NCBI RefSeq assembly: GCF_030123245.1
Contig: NZ_CP126101.1
Location: 1,982,501-2,046,500 of the forward strand
Origin: Lysinibacillus pakistanensis
Lineage (GTDB): Bacteria > Bacillota > Bacilli > Bacillales_A > Planococcaceae
Reading direction: 5' to 3'
Length of the DNA stretch: 64,000 bases
Part shown: one piece after another, positions 7,422 through 17,038 of the stretch
Layout: each line of letters opens with the position of its first letter
Numbering within the stretch: the stretch's first letter is position 1
Made by a program: the position numbers and the translations under genes
Notes under the pieces: generated by a model
Seen by the model: the letters and a program-made list of their open reading frames with translations, nothing else
Databases searched by the model: none
What the model was told of the DNA's origin: nothing

Positions 7422-8621
7422 ATGCAGCATGAGGAAAATTCAAAAATATGGACGAAGCGGTTTGTTAGTCTGTTTTTAACAAATATTTCAGTGTTTTTTG
7501 TTTTTTATGGGCTCGTAACGACCTTACCGCTTTATGCGATTGGTGAGCTTCACCAAACTGATAAGGAGGCAGGTTTATTACTATCAGGCTTTTTATTATC
7601 AGCTATTATTGTACGTCCCTTTTCAGGTAAATTATTAGATGTTTTTGGAAAAAAGATGCTTTTAGTTATATCAATTGCCGGCTATTTTTTATGTACAGTT
7701 TTATATATATTTATTCATCCATTCGGACTTTTACTTGGACTACGCTTTATTCAAGGAATCTTCTTTAGTATTATCACAACTGCAGCAGGTTCTTTAGCTG
7801 CGGATATTGTACCAACGAAGCGTAAAGGCGCAGGTCTTGGCTATTTCACTATGTCCACTAATTTGGCTGTCGTGATTGGACCATTCGTCGGCTTACTACT
7901 TATTCAATATAGTAGCTTCAATGTATTATTTATTGTGATGAGTATTTGTATAGTAGCTGGTGGCATTTTAGCTGCTACTGTGAATACAGATGATTTACCT
8001 AAACCTGTACATCAGGGGAAATTAACCTTTAAATTGAATGATTTATTTGAACGCAAAGCACTTCCTATAGCGGCTATAGCTAGCTTAGTTGCTTTTTCCT
8101 ATGCGAGTGTTTTATCCTTTTTATCCGTGTACGCTCAGCAAAAAGGACTTATGGCCATCGCCAGTTTATTTTATGCAGTTTTTGCAGCAGCCATGCTAAT
8201 TACAAGACCTTATACTGGTAAGCTTTATGATACAAGAGGACCGCAGTTTGTCATTATTCCTGGTATTATATCTTTTGCTATAGGGCTAGTTATGCTTGCC
8301 TTTGTGGCAGGACCAGTATTATTTTTAAGCTCAGCTATTTTTATTGGATTTGGCTATGGGGCAGTAACAACAAGCTTGCAAGCATTGGCCGTGCAATCAA
8401 CGGCACTTCAACGTAGTGGTTATGCAACCGCAACATACTTTACAATGTTTGACCTTGGAATTGCTATAGGTTCTTATATTTTAGGTATAATAGCGGTACA
8501 AGCGGGCTATGGTGCTGTTTATCTAACCGGTGCAGGTTTACTAGTCGTTGTTTTTATTATCTATTTAGTGCGTTTAGCTAAAATAAAAACAAAACATGTA
8601 GCAGGGGATATACGATTTTAA
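7422..8621 (+). CDS. MFS transporter (probable drug/metabolite exporter)
   Basis: About 400 residues with 12 hydrophobic segments. An MFS motif lies in LSGFLLSAIIVRPFSGKLLDVFGKK between the second and third helices, and LITRPYTGKLYDTRG marks the repeat in the C-terminal half. Start uncertain: ATG 7422 is used here, but TTG 7413, which overlaps the marR stop, is equally possible with GAAAGG upstream. Translationally coupled to MarR, which is the usual layout of a regulated multidrug or toxic-metabolite exporter; substrate unknown. Its terminator downstream has been split by a mobile element. Confidence 0.87.
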   Translation: MQHEENSKIWTKRFVSLFLTNISVFFVFYGLVTTLPLYAIGELHQTDKEAGLLLSGFLLSAIIVRPFSGKLLDVFGKKMLLVISIAGYFLCTVLYIFIHPFGLLLGLRFIQGIFFSIITTAAGSLAADIVPTKRKGAGLGYFTMSTNLAVVIGPFVGLLLIQYSSFNVLFIVMSICIVAGGILAATVNTDDLPKPVHQGKLTFKLNDLFERKALPIAAIASLVAFSYASVLSFLSVYAQQKGLMAIASLFYAVFAAAMLITRPYTGKLYDTRGPQFVIIPGIISFAIGLVMLAFVAGPVLFLSSAIFIGFGYGAVTTSLQALAVQSTALQRSGYATATYFTMFDLGIAIGSYILGIIAVQAGYGAVYLTGAGLLVVVFIIYLVRLAKIKTKHVAGDIRF

Positions 8622-8632
8622 AGAAAATTGAA

Positions 8633-8662
8633 AGCTGAACCACTAGCAATAGTAGTTCAGCT
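8633..8662. repeat. Left copy of duplicated terminator palindrome
   Basis: A 30-base hairpin (GCTGAACCACTA ... TAGTAGTTCAGC) that lacks a T run because the mobile element begins at the next base. The same palindrome with two changes resumes at 11053 and there carries TTTTTT. Confidence 0.75.
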
Positions 8663-9240
8663 CATAGTGTTGAAAAACTAAATGGTCAAGGGACTCTTTA
8701 TGAATATTTAGCCAAAATGAAGGTGATTTCCGTTCCAGGCTACTCGCTTTGTTGCTGACGCTTCGCTTTCGCACAGAGCAAAGCTTCCTGTGGGCGAGCG
8801 ACGAGCCGCTTCCTGCGCTGGAGGAACGAAGGCTAAGTGCGTCACGTCCTGTGACAACGCCTTCGTGACCAACCTCGTGTTGGCCTCAGTTTCTCATCTG
8901 TCTCGCTATCCCACGGGAGTCGAGTAGCCTTGCACTCCAATCAACAATAGTGTAGAACTTTAAATATTCTCTTCCCTCAAAAGTAAAATAAAAACATGTT
9001 ACTCACCATCATTAAATAGATAGAATAGTGGTACAATTCTATAGCTTTTAACCTACTTTCTATGATAAAACTACTTTTTCATTTTTGTCGCTCTGCATAC
9101 ACATAGAAAAATGTTATCAAAGCTCCATTTTTGCACAATATAGTGATGGCTAAGACTTCAAATTTATCACTATTAATTTGTGTGAAATGGCAGAAGAAAA
9201 TACTATGAGCAGTGGTTGATTGGAGTGTAGACTGAGTGAC

Positions 9241-10866
9241 CATATGCGTCAAGTTAAGGATAATAAGATTACATGACTTCGTTTGGTGGTAAAGAAAAGT
9301 ACAACCACTAACATGAGGAGGAATGTAGGATGAAACCGACACATGCACCCTATTCTTTAAAGCAGCTGTTCTCGGTATTGTCGCCCAAAAGAACTTCATC
9401 AGATTGCTAAAACAACTAACTTTATACAAAGAACAAGAAAATTAACTCTTTCTGCCTTCATGAAGCTTCTCTTTGAACAAACAAAAGGCTTATCACAACC
9501 TTCTCTCACGACCCTTTGCACGCATTTGACTAAGCAACAGGTCTACATGACGAAAGAAGGGCTAAATCAACGATTCAATGAAAAGACTGTGTACTTTCTT
9601 CGAACCATTTTTCAATGCTTGTTTGCTCAACAATCGACGCTGTCATTGGCCAAGATGCCAATTAAGACCCACTATCCTTTGACACGGATACGCATTCTTG
9701 ATGGCACGTCGATTAAATTACCAGCTACTTGTATCTCTACCTATCCTAGTACAGTTGGAGCAGGCATAAAATTTCAAATGGAGTTTGATTACCTCACAGG
9801 AAGTTTCACATATATCGAACTACAAGCTGGTAAGGCAGGCGATTGCCCCTCTGGTATGAAGCGTTTAGAGACCGTTGAGAAAGGCGATTTACTGTTACAA
9901 GATCTTGGTTACTTTCAATATAAACTGTTTCAAAAAATCGATGAAAAAGAAGCATTTTATATTTCGCGTGCACGTGTGGATACTACTTATTTTGTAGATC
10001 ATCCCCATCCTCCTCGACATCCCGATGGACGTATTCGAAAGATGTATGCTTATGAACGGCTAGATTTAGAAAATGAGTGGCCAACATTGAAACGGGGGAA
10101 ATGCGCGAATTTCCACGTGTATATTTGGGGAAAGAGGAAAAATTACCAACGCGCTTGATTCTCTATCGCTTCACTAAAAAAGAACAACAACGACAAGAAT
10201 ATCGAATTAAACGACGTGCTCAAACTAAGCCTGGTCAAATTAAGCAAAAATCCAAAGCATTATCAGGCATTTCTACCTTAATTACGAATCTACCTCAAGA
10301 AATTACGGCTAAAGAAGTTGTACAACTGTATCGGTATCGTTGGCAAATTGAATTATTATTCAAAACATGGAAAAGTGATTTCAAGGCGTCCTACTTTCGA
10401 AAAATGAAACAGGCAAGATGGGAATGCCACCTCTATGCAGAACTAATTATTCTCTTAATTAGTACTTTATTTTCCTATCAATTTCGTTTTTACTTTTGGC
10501 AGGAGAAACAAATTATTCTGAGTGAACGACTAACCATGCGAGCAATCCAACCAAAAATAGGGATACTTTGGCGTGCTCGTGATCAACCGAGCTGGCAAAG
10601 TACCCTACAAGAAATTGAACGCATCCTGTTTGCGATTGGACGAAAGCGCACCACCCACAAACCCTAAGCGGTTGGAAAGATGAGATTTCAACAAATACGC
10701 ATTTTTCCGAAAGGGGAAATGTGTATTTCGTGATGCTCTTTCGTTCAGGATACTTTTTATTTTCCCTGTTTCTCAAAAATGAAACCCTTTTAAGAAAAGA
10801 GGTACCACTAATGGCGGTTGATAGATGGAGAGTAGAAAAGTAATCTTGCTTAACTTGACGCATATG
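9241..10866 (+). mobile_element. IS4-family insertion sequence, copy 1
   Basis: Bounded by the 18-base inverted repeat CATATGCGTCAAGTTAAG at both ends and by an 11-base direct target repeat GACTGAGTGAC at 9230-9240 and 10867-10877. Length 1626 bases. The target lies at the foot of a long imperfect hairpin of the outer element. The transposase runs left to right, opposite to copy 2. Confidence 0.88.
9330..10667 (+). pseudogene. IS4-family transposase, frameshifted (copy 1)
   Basis: DDE transposase with DGTSIKL, LLQDLGYFQYKLF and the IS4 signature Y-x2-R-x3-E-x6-K in YRYRWQIELLFKTWK. Compared with copy 2, a T is missing near 10096 (AAACGGGGGAAA versus AAACGTGGGGAAA), which splits the frame after about residue 212, so this copy is dead. 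The best start, ATG 9330 behind GAGGAGGAATGTAGG, gives MKPTHAPYSLKQLFSVLSPK in a different frame from the body; both copies share this +1 offset at CCCAAAAGAA. The first in-frame ATG of the body is 9460, but coding-like sequence (HQIAKTTNFIQRTRKLTLSAF) precedes it. Confidence 0.85.
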
Positions 10867-11052
10867 GACTGAGTGACTCCTTGGGGATCACAGCGTCACA
10901 GATGAGACCCTGGAGCGCGAGTGAAGCGGCTCATCGGACGCCCCCAGGAAAGCACTCAGTCGGAACGGAGATCAACCCCTCGTTTTGAAAAAGGACTATA
11001 CTTTTAATTTGTCACCTTGATTTCATTGTCAGAATAGTATTTCAACAACATG

Positions 11053-11088
11053 AGCTGAGCCACTAGCAATGGTAGTTCAGCTTTTTTG
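11053..11088 (+). terminator. MFS terminator, right half with T run
   Basis: GCTGAGCCACTA ... TGGTAGTTCAGC followed by TTTTTT. It is the right-hand copy of the palindrome at 8633-8662 and was presumably the terminator of the MFS gene before the insertion. Confidence 0.75.
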
Positions 11089-11112
11089 TGAAAAAAGCGA
11101 CAAAAAATAATT

Positions 11113-12307
11113 CTAGATAGTAGTTTGATCTTTAAATTTGAAAATTTCATCAACTGCACGATGATAGCCACCTGAATTTTGAAATGTTTTACTGCTATTT
11201 GCAGCAGCCTCTTGGAAGGAGGACTCCTTTATAACATGCTCTGCTGCTTTGAATAGCTGTTGTGCAGTTAATGTTTGCATCTGTAGTGGAATACCAGCAC
11301 CTATTTTGGCAACCTGCTCTGCAATAATGGGCTGGTCTGCGCCTTGAGGAATTACAATTAGTGGAACACCATAGTAGAGACTTTCATTCGTGCTGTTCAT
11401 TCCACCATGCGTAATAAATAGTTTAGCGTTTTTTAATACTTCAGTTTGTGGAACATAATCCTGGACAATAAAGTTTAGAGGAATCTCTCCTAATTCATCT
11501 AGTTGGGTTCTTTGTCCAATAGACATAACGATAGTGTATGGAGTGTTTGCGAAAGCTTTCAAACAAAGCTTGTAAAATTCTAGGGCTTGATTAATGACGG
11601 TACCCCTTGAAATGTAAATAAGGTTTTTGTTCCTGATAGCAGTAAAATCAAAATTCCTTTGTGCATTTCGAGGATAAATGGATGGGCCTACAAATTTATA
11701 GGTTTGGTCAAAATTATCTCCAAAGGGCTGAAATTCTCTAGTTGTATAAACGATTGTAAGTGGGGCAGGGTTACAAAATACTTCATAGGGAGAATAAATA
11801 TCAATATTATAAGAAGCTTTGATTTTAGCTATCAGCGCTTGATAATTTTCATTTATTTTTTCTAGTATTGCATTTGGAATATGCTGTGACAATTGCTCTA
11901 TTGTGTGATCAAATGATAATTTAGTTTCAGCAAAAGTTGTGCATGAATTGATTGCTGGAAGCTGAAGAATTTGTGCAAGGAGACGTCCGCATCCAATCAT
12001 GAATGATATAATCAAATTTCTCACCTTTAATCTGTTCAAGTACGGCAGGGATAACAATATCTGCTGTCAGTAAAAGTCCATTGACTCTTTCAAGCAAATA
12101 GGTTCTTCCTCCTGAGATAAATGCTTTTATAAATTTTTGACCATCAAATGTGCGAACAGTGGCACCTGTTTTCTCCACATGCTCTCTAAAATCTCCTATT
12201 GTAAAGTACACAACCTCTTCTCCGCGTGATATAAGCTCTTGTACGACGCCAATAGTTGGATTGATATGGCCCTCAGATCCGCCATTTATAAATAAAACTC
12301 GCGACAA
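11113..12307 (-). pseudogene. MGT-type (macrolide-like) glycosyltransferase, frameshifted
   Basis: A GT1/MGT UDP-sugar glycosyltransferase of the YjiC type. The N-terminal part (start TTG 12307 behind AAGGAG) has VLFINGGSEGHINPTIGVVQEL and runs to KFDYIIHDW. The C-terminal part resumes in another frame at CGRLLAQILQLPAINSCTTF and contains the nucleotide-sugar-binding block FITHGGMNSTNESLYYGVPL and IPQGADQ. The junction is near 12000; relatives have HDxMxGCGR here, so a deletion of roughly eight bases at a TGGATG-like repeat would explain it. Both halves are well preserved, so the break looks recent. Without the frameshift it would be about 400 aa, normal for the family. Confidence 0.85.
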
Positions 12308-12423
12308 TTCTATCACTCCTTAGGTTAAAAATTTCTAGATACACAAGGGAAACTTGCCCATATTATTGTTTACTATGGTAAAGCACCGCATATTCTTTTA
12401 GCAAGTGCAAGCAGGTTTTTGAA

Positions 12424-12475
12424 ATGGATTTCATTTCAAAAAAAACCGAACTAATGGTTATATTAGTTCAGCTAG
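12424..12475 (-). terminator. Terminator of the LysM-NlpC/P60 gene
   Basis: On the minus strand CTGAACTAAT / ATTAGTTCGG is followed by eight T, then a second hairpin TTGAAATG/CATTTCAA. Confidence 0.85.
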
Positions 12476-12478
12476 TTT

Positions 12479-13099
12479 CTATAAACGGCCATATCCTACA
12501 AAGTACTTCTTCCAATAAGAACTATTAATATTAGCAATCGTCACACCACTATTGCTTGCATTGATCATTTGATTATTACCAACATAAATACCTACATGTG
12601 AAATGCCTGCTTTATATGTATTTGCGAAAAATACTAAATCACCTACTTTAGGTGTACTTACTTTTTCGGCCGTATTGTAAAAGCCAGCAGCCGTTTTACG
12701 TGGCGTTGAAATACCCGCATTATTATAAACATAGGTGATGTATCCTGAGCAATCGAAACCTGTGCTTGGTTTCGTTCCTCCAAATGTATATTTAACACCA
12801 AGTTGTTGTTTGGCAATTTGTACTAGATTGGCAGGTGATTTAGGTACAGTAGAGTGCGTCGTATTAAGGTTTAACTTTTGGCCAATATAAATCGTGGAAG
12901 AAGATAAATGATTCCAGCTCATTAATGTTTGTAAAGAAACTCCCTGTTGACTAGCAATTTTCCATAAAGAATCACCAGATTTTACTGTGTACGTTGCAGC
13001 AGATGCTGTCTCAAGCGATGAAAAAAGTACAGATGAACTTAATGCTAGTGCCGCTAATTTTATTCCCCATCCCCATCTATACTTTTTATTCTTTTTCAT
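12479..13099 (-). CDS. LysM / NlpC-P60 cell wall endopeptidase
   Basis: A secreted peptidoglycan hydrolase that cuts the stem peptide (D,L-endopeptidase type). The 206-aa protein has a signal peptide cleaved near ETASA/ATY (about residue 34), one LysM domain at 36-79 (YTVKSGDSLWKIASQQG...IGQKLNL) for wall binding, a short linker and an NlpC/P60 domain from about 90. Catalytic residues are visible: Cys117 in FDCSG, His168 in SHVGIY and a third polar residue Asn180. Start ATG with AGGAGGATACATAAT. Close to the LytF/CwlS/YojL group but with a single LysM. Monocistronic. Confidence 0.93.
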   Translation of the reverse strand: MKKNKKYRWGWGIKLAALALSSSVLFSSLETASAATYTVKSGDSLWKIASQQGVSLQTLMSWNHLSSSTIYIGQKLNLNTTHSTVPKSPANLVQIAKQQLGVKYTFGGTKPSTGFDCSGYITYVYNNAGISTPRKTAAGFYNTAEKVSTPKVGDLVFFANTYKAGISHVGIYVGNNQMINASNSGVTIANINSSYWKKYFVGYGRL

Positions 13100-13216
13100 A
13101 TTATGTATCCTCCTATAACTTGAAAGCGTGTTTCTTAATATATAAATGATATTAACATTAGAACATTACAAATGTATGTCAATAAAATAACATTAAGGAT
13201 ACAATTAAACATAATA

Positions 13217-13250
13217 AAACGGAGAATAGCATAAAGCTACTCTCCGTCTT
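13217..13250 (-). terminator. Terminator of the amino acid ABC operon
   Basis: ACGGAGAGTAGC / GCTATTCTCCGT hairpin followed by TTTTA on the minus strand, directly after the ATPase stop. Confidence 0.85.
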
Positions 13251-13251
13251 T

Positions 13252-13998
13252 CTATTTTAAATTCTTCTTTAAAAAAGCCTTTGTTCGTTCATGCTGAGGA
13301 TTGTTGAAAAACTCTTCAGGATGATTAGCTTCTATAATTTGGCCACCATCCATAAATAACACCTTGTTCGCTACTTCACGTGCAAAGCCCATCTCATGCG
13401 TGACCACAATCATTGTCATATGCTCCTCAGCTAAATCCTTCATAACTGTTAATACTTCACCTGTAAGTTCTGGATCAAGAGCAGAGGTTGGTTCATCGAA
13501 TAATAAAATTTGTGGGTTCATCATAAGGGCACGAGCAATGGCTACACGTTGTTTTTGACCACCAGAAAGATTGGCCGGAAAAGCCTTCGCTTTATCAGCA
13601 AGTCCAATTTTTTTTAATAAATCTTGACAGCGACGAGCAATGTCATCTGCAGATTCATTTTTTACTAAGCTTGGTGCCATTTCAAGGTTTTGTTGAACCG
13701 TTAAATGTGGGAATAGGTTAAAGTGCTGAAAAACCATTCCCATTTTTGCTGTAATTGCTTTAATTTCCTGCTGCTTTGGATATTGACCATCTTGCACCAA
13801 GTAATCACCGTCTACACAAATACTACCGCCATTTATTTCTTCTAAATGAATCAAGCTTCGGAGCATAGTGCTTTTACCTGATCCAGAAGGGCCGATTACA
13901 GCAATTACATCATTTTTATCTATAGAAAAAGTTATTCGCTTGAGCACCTCAAGCTCGTCAAAGGATTTTTTTAAGTTGGTTACTTCAATCAGCGCCAT
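13252..13998 (-). CDS. Polar amino acid ABC transporter, ATP-binding protein
   Basis: Energises uptake of a polar amino acid together with the two genes before it. The 248-aa protein shows Walker [10 protein letters not shown] at 36-44, Q-loop [13 protein letters not shown], signature LSGGQKQR at 144-151 and Walker B LLFDEP at 165-170. The GlnQ/TcyN-type length and sequence are typical. Start ATG 13998 is chosen because GAGGTGACAGT precedes it; an upstream start would overlap the permease. Last gene of the binding protein-permease-ATPase operon. Substrate not determinable from sequence alone; cystine, glutamine or arginine are possibilities. Confidence 0.92.
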   Translation of the reverse strand: MALIEVTNLKKSFDELEVLKRITFSIDKNDVIAVIGPSGSGKSTMLRSLIHLEEINGGSICVDGDYLVQDGQYPKQQEIKAITAKMGMVFQHFNLFPHLTVQQNLEMAPSLVKNESADDIARRCQDLLKKIGLADKAKAFPANLSGGQKQRVAIARALMMNPQILLFDEPTSALDPELTGEVLTVMKDLAEEHMTMIVVTHEMGFAREVANKVLFMDGGQIIEANHPEEFFNNPQHERTKAFLKKNLK

Positions 13999-14008
13999 AC
14001 TGTCACCT

Positions 14009-14665
14009 CTATTCAAATTTAAAGCGTTTTTCTAACCATTTAAACAGCACAGTTAAAACGAGTGTCATTGCTAAATAAATAGCACCAGCAATAAAGAACG
14101 GCACAATTGTAAAGTCACGATTAACAGCTGTTTGTGCAAAGTGCAGTAGCTCTGGTACAGCGACTGCATATAAGAGAGCTGTATCTTTTATTAATGTAAC
14201 CGATTCATTTGATAAGGCTGGTAAAGCTACTCGAAACATTTGAGGCAATATAACGCGTGTCGTAGTTTGCCATTTTGATAAACCTAGTACTTGAGCTGCT
14301 TCATATTGTCCTTTATCAATGGCCAGTAATCCACCTCGGAAAATCTCAGCAAAATAAGCAGCATAATTTAGAATAAAGCCAAGACATGCTGCGACAAATC
14401 GATCAAGTACTAAGTACTCGCCGATGACTGGCAGCATAGGTAAACCGAAGCAAATCAATAAAAGCTGTAGTAATAGTGGTGTACCACGCATGACATAAAT
14501 ATACGTATGTGCAAGCCAAGAGAGGGGTTTAAAACGGCTCTTTGCTGCTAATGTTAATATGAAACCAAGTGGAATCGATACAAGAATGGCGATGAAAAAC
14601 AGTAATACTGTCATTTTAGCCCCTTCAAGCATCGGCAAAACCATTGTTTGCCAGTAATCCGCCAT
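14009..14665 (-). CDS. Polar amino acid ABC transporter, permease
   Basis: 218-aa inner membrane protein of the HisM/GlnP type with about five transmembrane helices and the EAA loop [22 protein letters not shown] near residue 130, which docks the ATPase. [13 protein letters not shown] is the usual family motif after the second helix. Start ATG behind TTGGAGGGAAGAAGAA. It lies between the binding protein (65 bases upstream) and the ATPase (10 bases downstream). Since only one permease is present, the transporter is probably a homodimer. Confidence 0.93.
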   Translation of the reverse strand: MADYWQTMVLPMLEGAKMTVLLFFIAILVSIPLGFILTLAAKSRFKPLSWLAHTYIYVMRGTPLLLQLLLICFGLPMLPVIGEYLVLDRFVAACLGFILNYAAYFAEIFRGGLLAIDKGQYEAAQVLGLSKWQTTTRVILPQMFRVALPALSNESVTLIKDTALLYAVAVPELLHFAQTAVNRDFTIVPFFIAGAIYLAMTLVLTVLFKWLEKRFKFE

Positions 14666-14730
14666 TTCTTCTTCCCTCCAAATAGATTAAGAGCTTCGCA
14701 AGGAAACTCTTAACGATTTATAGCATTCAA

Positions 14731-15552
14731 TTATTTTAAAACCTTATCTTCCCCAAACCATTTTGTAGAGATTTCAGCGGAAGTGCCATCCTCATTCATT
14801 TTATCTAATGCAGCTTGAAGTTTTTCTAATAATGCTTCATTGCCAGGCTTGACACCAACCCCATACTGCTCAGGTGCTAATGACTCATCTAACAATTTGA
14901 ATGTGTCAGGCTCTTTCGTCATATAATATTCAGCTACAACTGAATCGATAATAACTGCATCTACTCGACCTGTTTTTAAATCTGTTAATGCTAAAACATT
15001 ATCTCCGAATTCAGTAACTGTTTTAATTTCTTTGTGAATTGGATTTGCATTTAGTGCATTTGCTGCAGAAGACTGTGATTGAAGACCAATTTCTTTTCCA
15101 GCTAAATCCTTTAATTCTTTTATAGAAGATTCTTTAAGTGTCATTACAGCCTGTGCGTTTTCTAAGTAGGGTTTGGTAAATAATACCTGTTTTTTGCGAG
15201 TATCGTTTATCGTATAGCCATTCCAAATTAAATCGATACGACCACTAATTAATTCTACTTCTTTTGTTTTCCAATCAATTGGTTGGAACTCTGCTTCTAC
15301 GCCCATATGTTCTGCTGCTGCACGAGCTAAGTCGATATCGAAGCCAACGATTTCATTTTTATCGTCTCGGAAGCCCATTGGTGCAAATTTATCGTCAATA
15401 CCAATAATTAATTTTTCTTTATCAGTGGATTTGTTGTCAGCAGTTGTTTTATCTGTTCCTGTTCCGCTTGTTTTCTCCTCTGATGAACTACATGCTGCTA
15501 ATGCAAACATCACGGCTGTCAGCATGAAAAGTAATACGAATATTCGCTTCAT
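14731..15552 (-). CDS. Amino acid ABC transporter, substrate-binding lipoprotein
   Basis: 273-aa extracellular solute-binding protein (SBP_bac_3). Signal peptide with lipobox ALAAC, lipidated Cys near 21, then a Ser/Thr/Lys-rich linker. The ligand-binding domain starts LIIGIDDKFAPMGFRDDKNEIVGFDIDLARAAAEHMG, the family hallmark, and continues with IDLIWNGYTINDTRKKQVLFTKPYL. First gene of the three-gene importer operon. No riboswitch or T-box is visible in the 250 bases upstream. Confidence 0.93.
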   Translation of the reverse strand: MKRIFVLLFMLTAVMFALAACSSSEEKTSGTGTDKTTADNKSTDKEKLIIGIDDKFAPMGFRDDKNEIVGFDIDLARAAAEHMGVEAEFQPIDWKTKEVELISGRIDLIWNGYTINDTRKKQVLFTKPYLENAQAVMTLKESSIKELKDLAGKEIGLQSQSSAANALNANPIHKEIKTVTEFGDNVLALTDLKTGRVDAVIIDSVVAEYYMTKEPDTFKLLDESLAPEQYGVGVKPGNEALLEKLQAALDKMNEDGTSAEISTKWFGEDKVLK

Positions 15553-15762
15553 TTTTGCATTCTCCTAACATTCTAAATAGATTTCTATCATTCACTTTCG
15601 TTAACTAAATCACTAATGTGATAAAGAATATCATCGTACTTTAAAATTGTCAATATCCGTATTGAATTATTAGAAAATGCCTACATTTAGAGCAACATTT
15701 GATGACTAAGAAAGCTAATAAAAATAAAAAATGAGGGGATATTAAATGGGAAGATAGAAAAA

Positions 15763-15796
15763 AGGAACTGCACGCTAAGGCAAAAACAGTTCCTAG
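15763..15796 (-). terminator. Terminator of the RNase H gene
   Basis: AGGAACTG / CAGTTCCT stem followed by a T-rich run on the minus strand. Confidence 0.8.
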
Positions 15797-15804
15797 TCCT
15801 TGGA

Positions 15805-16197
15805 TTAGTTTTTTTCTTTTTGAATGGCCTTACGGGCTAAAGCATCGGCCGCTTTATTTTGAGTATCAGGGACCCATTTGATAAAAAATAAATCGAAGGT
15901 ATCTGCAAGTGCTAATGCCTTCTCGAGAAATGGTTTAAATTCCTCATTTTTCACATATTCTTTTTCCATAGAGGCTACAACAATTTTTGAATCAGAACGA
16001 ATTGAGACAAGGCTTGAACCAAGTTTTTGAGCCTCCTCTAAGCCACGAACTAAAGCTGTAAACTCAGCAATATGGTTATTGGCAGAACCTATAAACTCGC
16101 TAATTTGAATATGATGGCCCTCACCTTTAATAAATATACCTATGCCACTGGGACCAGGATTTCCTGCACTAGCAGCATCTATATATACCTCTAACAT
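15805..16197 (-). CDS. RNase HI-family protein (YpdQ/YpeP-like)
   Basis: A 130-aa RNase H fold protein that would cleave RNA in RNA-DNA hybrids. The catalytic acidic residues are in place: Asp7 (VYIDAAS), Glu45 (HIAEFTAL), Asp69 (IRSDSK) and Asp118 (NKAADALA). It lacks the basic protrusion of E. coli RNase HI, as do the small B. subtilis YpdQ/YpeP proteins, some of which are weakly active or inactive. Convergent/divergent neighbour is a YpeQ-like zinc-finger gene, an association also present in B. subtilis as far as I recall. Confidence 0.85.
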   Translation of the reverse strand: MLEVYIDAASAGNPGPSGIGIFIKGEGHHIQISEFIGSANNHIAEFTALVRGLEEAQKLGSSLVSIRSDSKIVVASMEKEYVKNEEFKPFLEKALALADTFDLFFIKWVPDTQNKAADALARKAIQKEKN

Positions 16198-16430
16198 AAA
16201 ATCCCTACTTCTTTGTTTTATTTTAATTGTACAACAAAGGTATTATTCGTTCATGCCATTTTTTTATCGTATAGACGGGCAGTAAGTCTCCATTGAAGAA
16301 GGAAGTAAAGCAGCCTGATTGTAGTTACACTTTATTCAGGTATTAATAAACAAAATAGTTGCTTGTTCAAAATGTTCACTTCATAATAGGAAGAAGCAAA
16401 TTTTGGACAGGGGAGGAGCGAGAGTTCAAC

Positions 16431-16628
16431 ATGGATAAAGTGACAGTTATGAAAGATATTGATGAACTGCATGATACGTATTGCGCGGATTGCTTAGTGA
16501 TTAAGCAGCTGCGTAAAGATCGCGGAAAGCCAGGGGCTCATCGTTTCTGCATCGAGGCATGCACAGTGGGGGAGCGACTACAGTTTCTAGGAGACGAGCT
16601 TTTAAAAGTATATAGTAAAAAGCTGTAA
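16431..16628 (+). CDS. Small zinc-finger protein (YpeQ-like, DUF2602)
   Basis: 65-aa protein with the pattern CADC...FCIEAC (C-x2-C...C-x3-C with adjacent His), a likely zinc site. ATG 16431 is preferred to an upstream frame opening because MDKVTVMKDIDEL matches the family start; GGGGAGGAGCGAG lies a little upstream. Function unknown. Lies divergently from the RNase H gene, as its relatives do. Confidence 0.78.
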   Translation: MDKVTVMKDIDELHDTYCADCLVIKQLRKDRGKPGAHRFCIEACTVGERLQFLGDELLKVYSKKL

Positions 16629-17038
16629 GTAATCGAAATTTTACTTTTTAATAAAACTTAATCATATTTACTAAAACTAATGCATAAATAACAATATGAT
16701 CGGAAATACTACTATTGGTTGGTTACCATAGAAAAAGTTACCTTGTTGTTGGCTCTGCTGATAACAAAGTAGCTTTTTTCTATTTTATCTTCATTCAGCA
16801 AATGTTTTTTCTGTAGCGAAAGTGAAGCGGCAGCAACAATTGTTTTTTCTATAGCGACAGCTACAATTACACCTAGGAAAAATTGAATACATAAATGCGC
16901 CGTACGCTTGAGGAGTATTCTCCAGCGTACGGCGCATTTTTAAGTAAATTTTGCAAATAAAATCTAAAAGTTGAATTTTTGAAACGATTTTAGTGGCCTT
17001 CCACTATGCCTTTAGAATAGTGCAAGCGAAGTTACTCT
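16629..17038. other. Intergenic with terminators and a short repeat
   Basis: Contains a TACCTTGTT/AACAAAGTA hairpin with T run at about 16735-16785, probably ending the zinc-finger gene. Two imperfect copies of TGTTTTTTCTGTAGCGA start at 16803 and 16841. A perfect terminator follows, listed separately. No gene seen. Confidence 0.6.
16895..16943. terminator. Strong bidirectional terminator
   Basis: ATGCGCCGTACGCT / AGCGTACGGCGCAT is perfectly complementary, GC-rich and flanked by T on the plus side and by A. It can serve the SEC-C gene on the minus strand and anything reading from the left. Confidence 0.85.

Larger units (their letters stand above)
8663..11052. mobile_element. Composite element 1: IS1182-ended repeat carrying an IS4 element
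   Basis: Ends are CATAGTGTTGAAA on the left and, reverse-complemented, CATGTTGTTGAAA on the right. They match the ends of the IS1182-type element at 23941-25492. Without the IS4 insert it is about 750 bases, far more GC-rich than the flanks, non-coding, and full of inverted repeats such as AGGCTACTCG/CGAGTAGCC. It is a non-autonomous, MITE-like derivative probably moved by the IS1182 transposase. It sits inside the MFS terminator, whose hairpin is duplicated at both ends. It is the same outer sequence, in the same orientation, as 21497-23909. Confidence 0.75.

Noticed and set aside
9079..9429. A minus-strand 116-aa frame at the IS4 left end
   Set aside because: It is antisense to the IS4 leader and transposase start, and the same frame appears, shortened, at the second copy. 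No ribosome site and no protein-like content.
13252..15552. Naming the ABC importer as a specific cystine, glutamine or arginine system
   Set aside because: Sequence motifs identify the polar amino acid family only; nothing nearby such as a regulon site or metabolic gene decides the substrate.
15553..15804. A riboswitch upstream of the amino acid ABC operon
   Set aside because: No S-box, T-box or other recognisable aptamer blocks were found in the AT-rich stretch.
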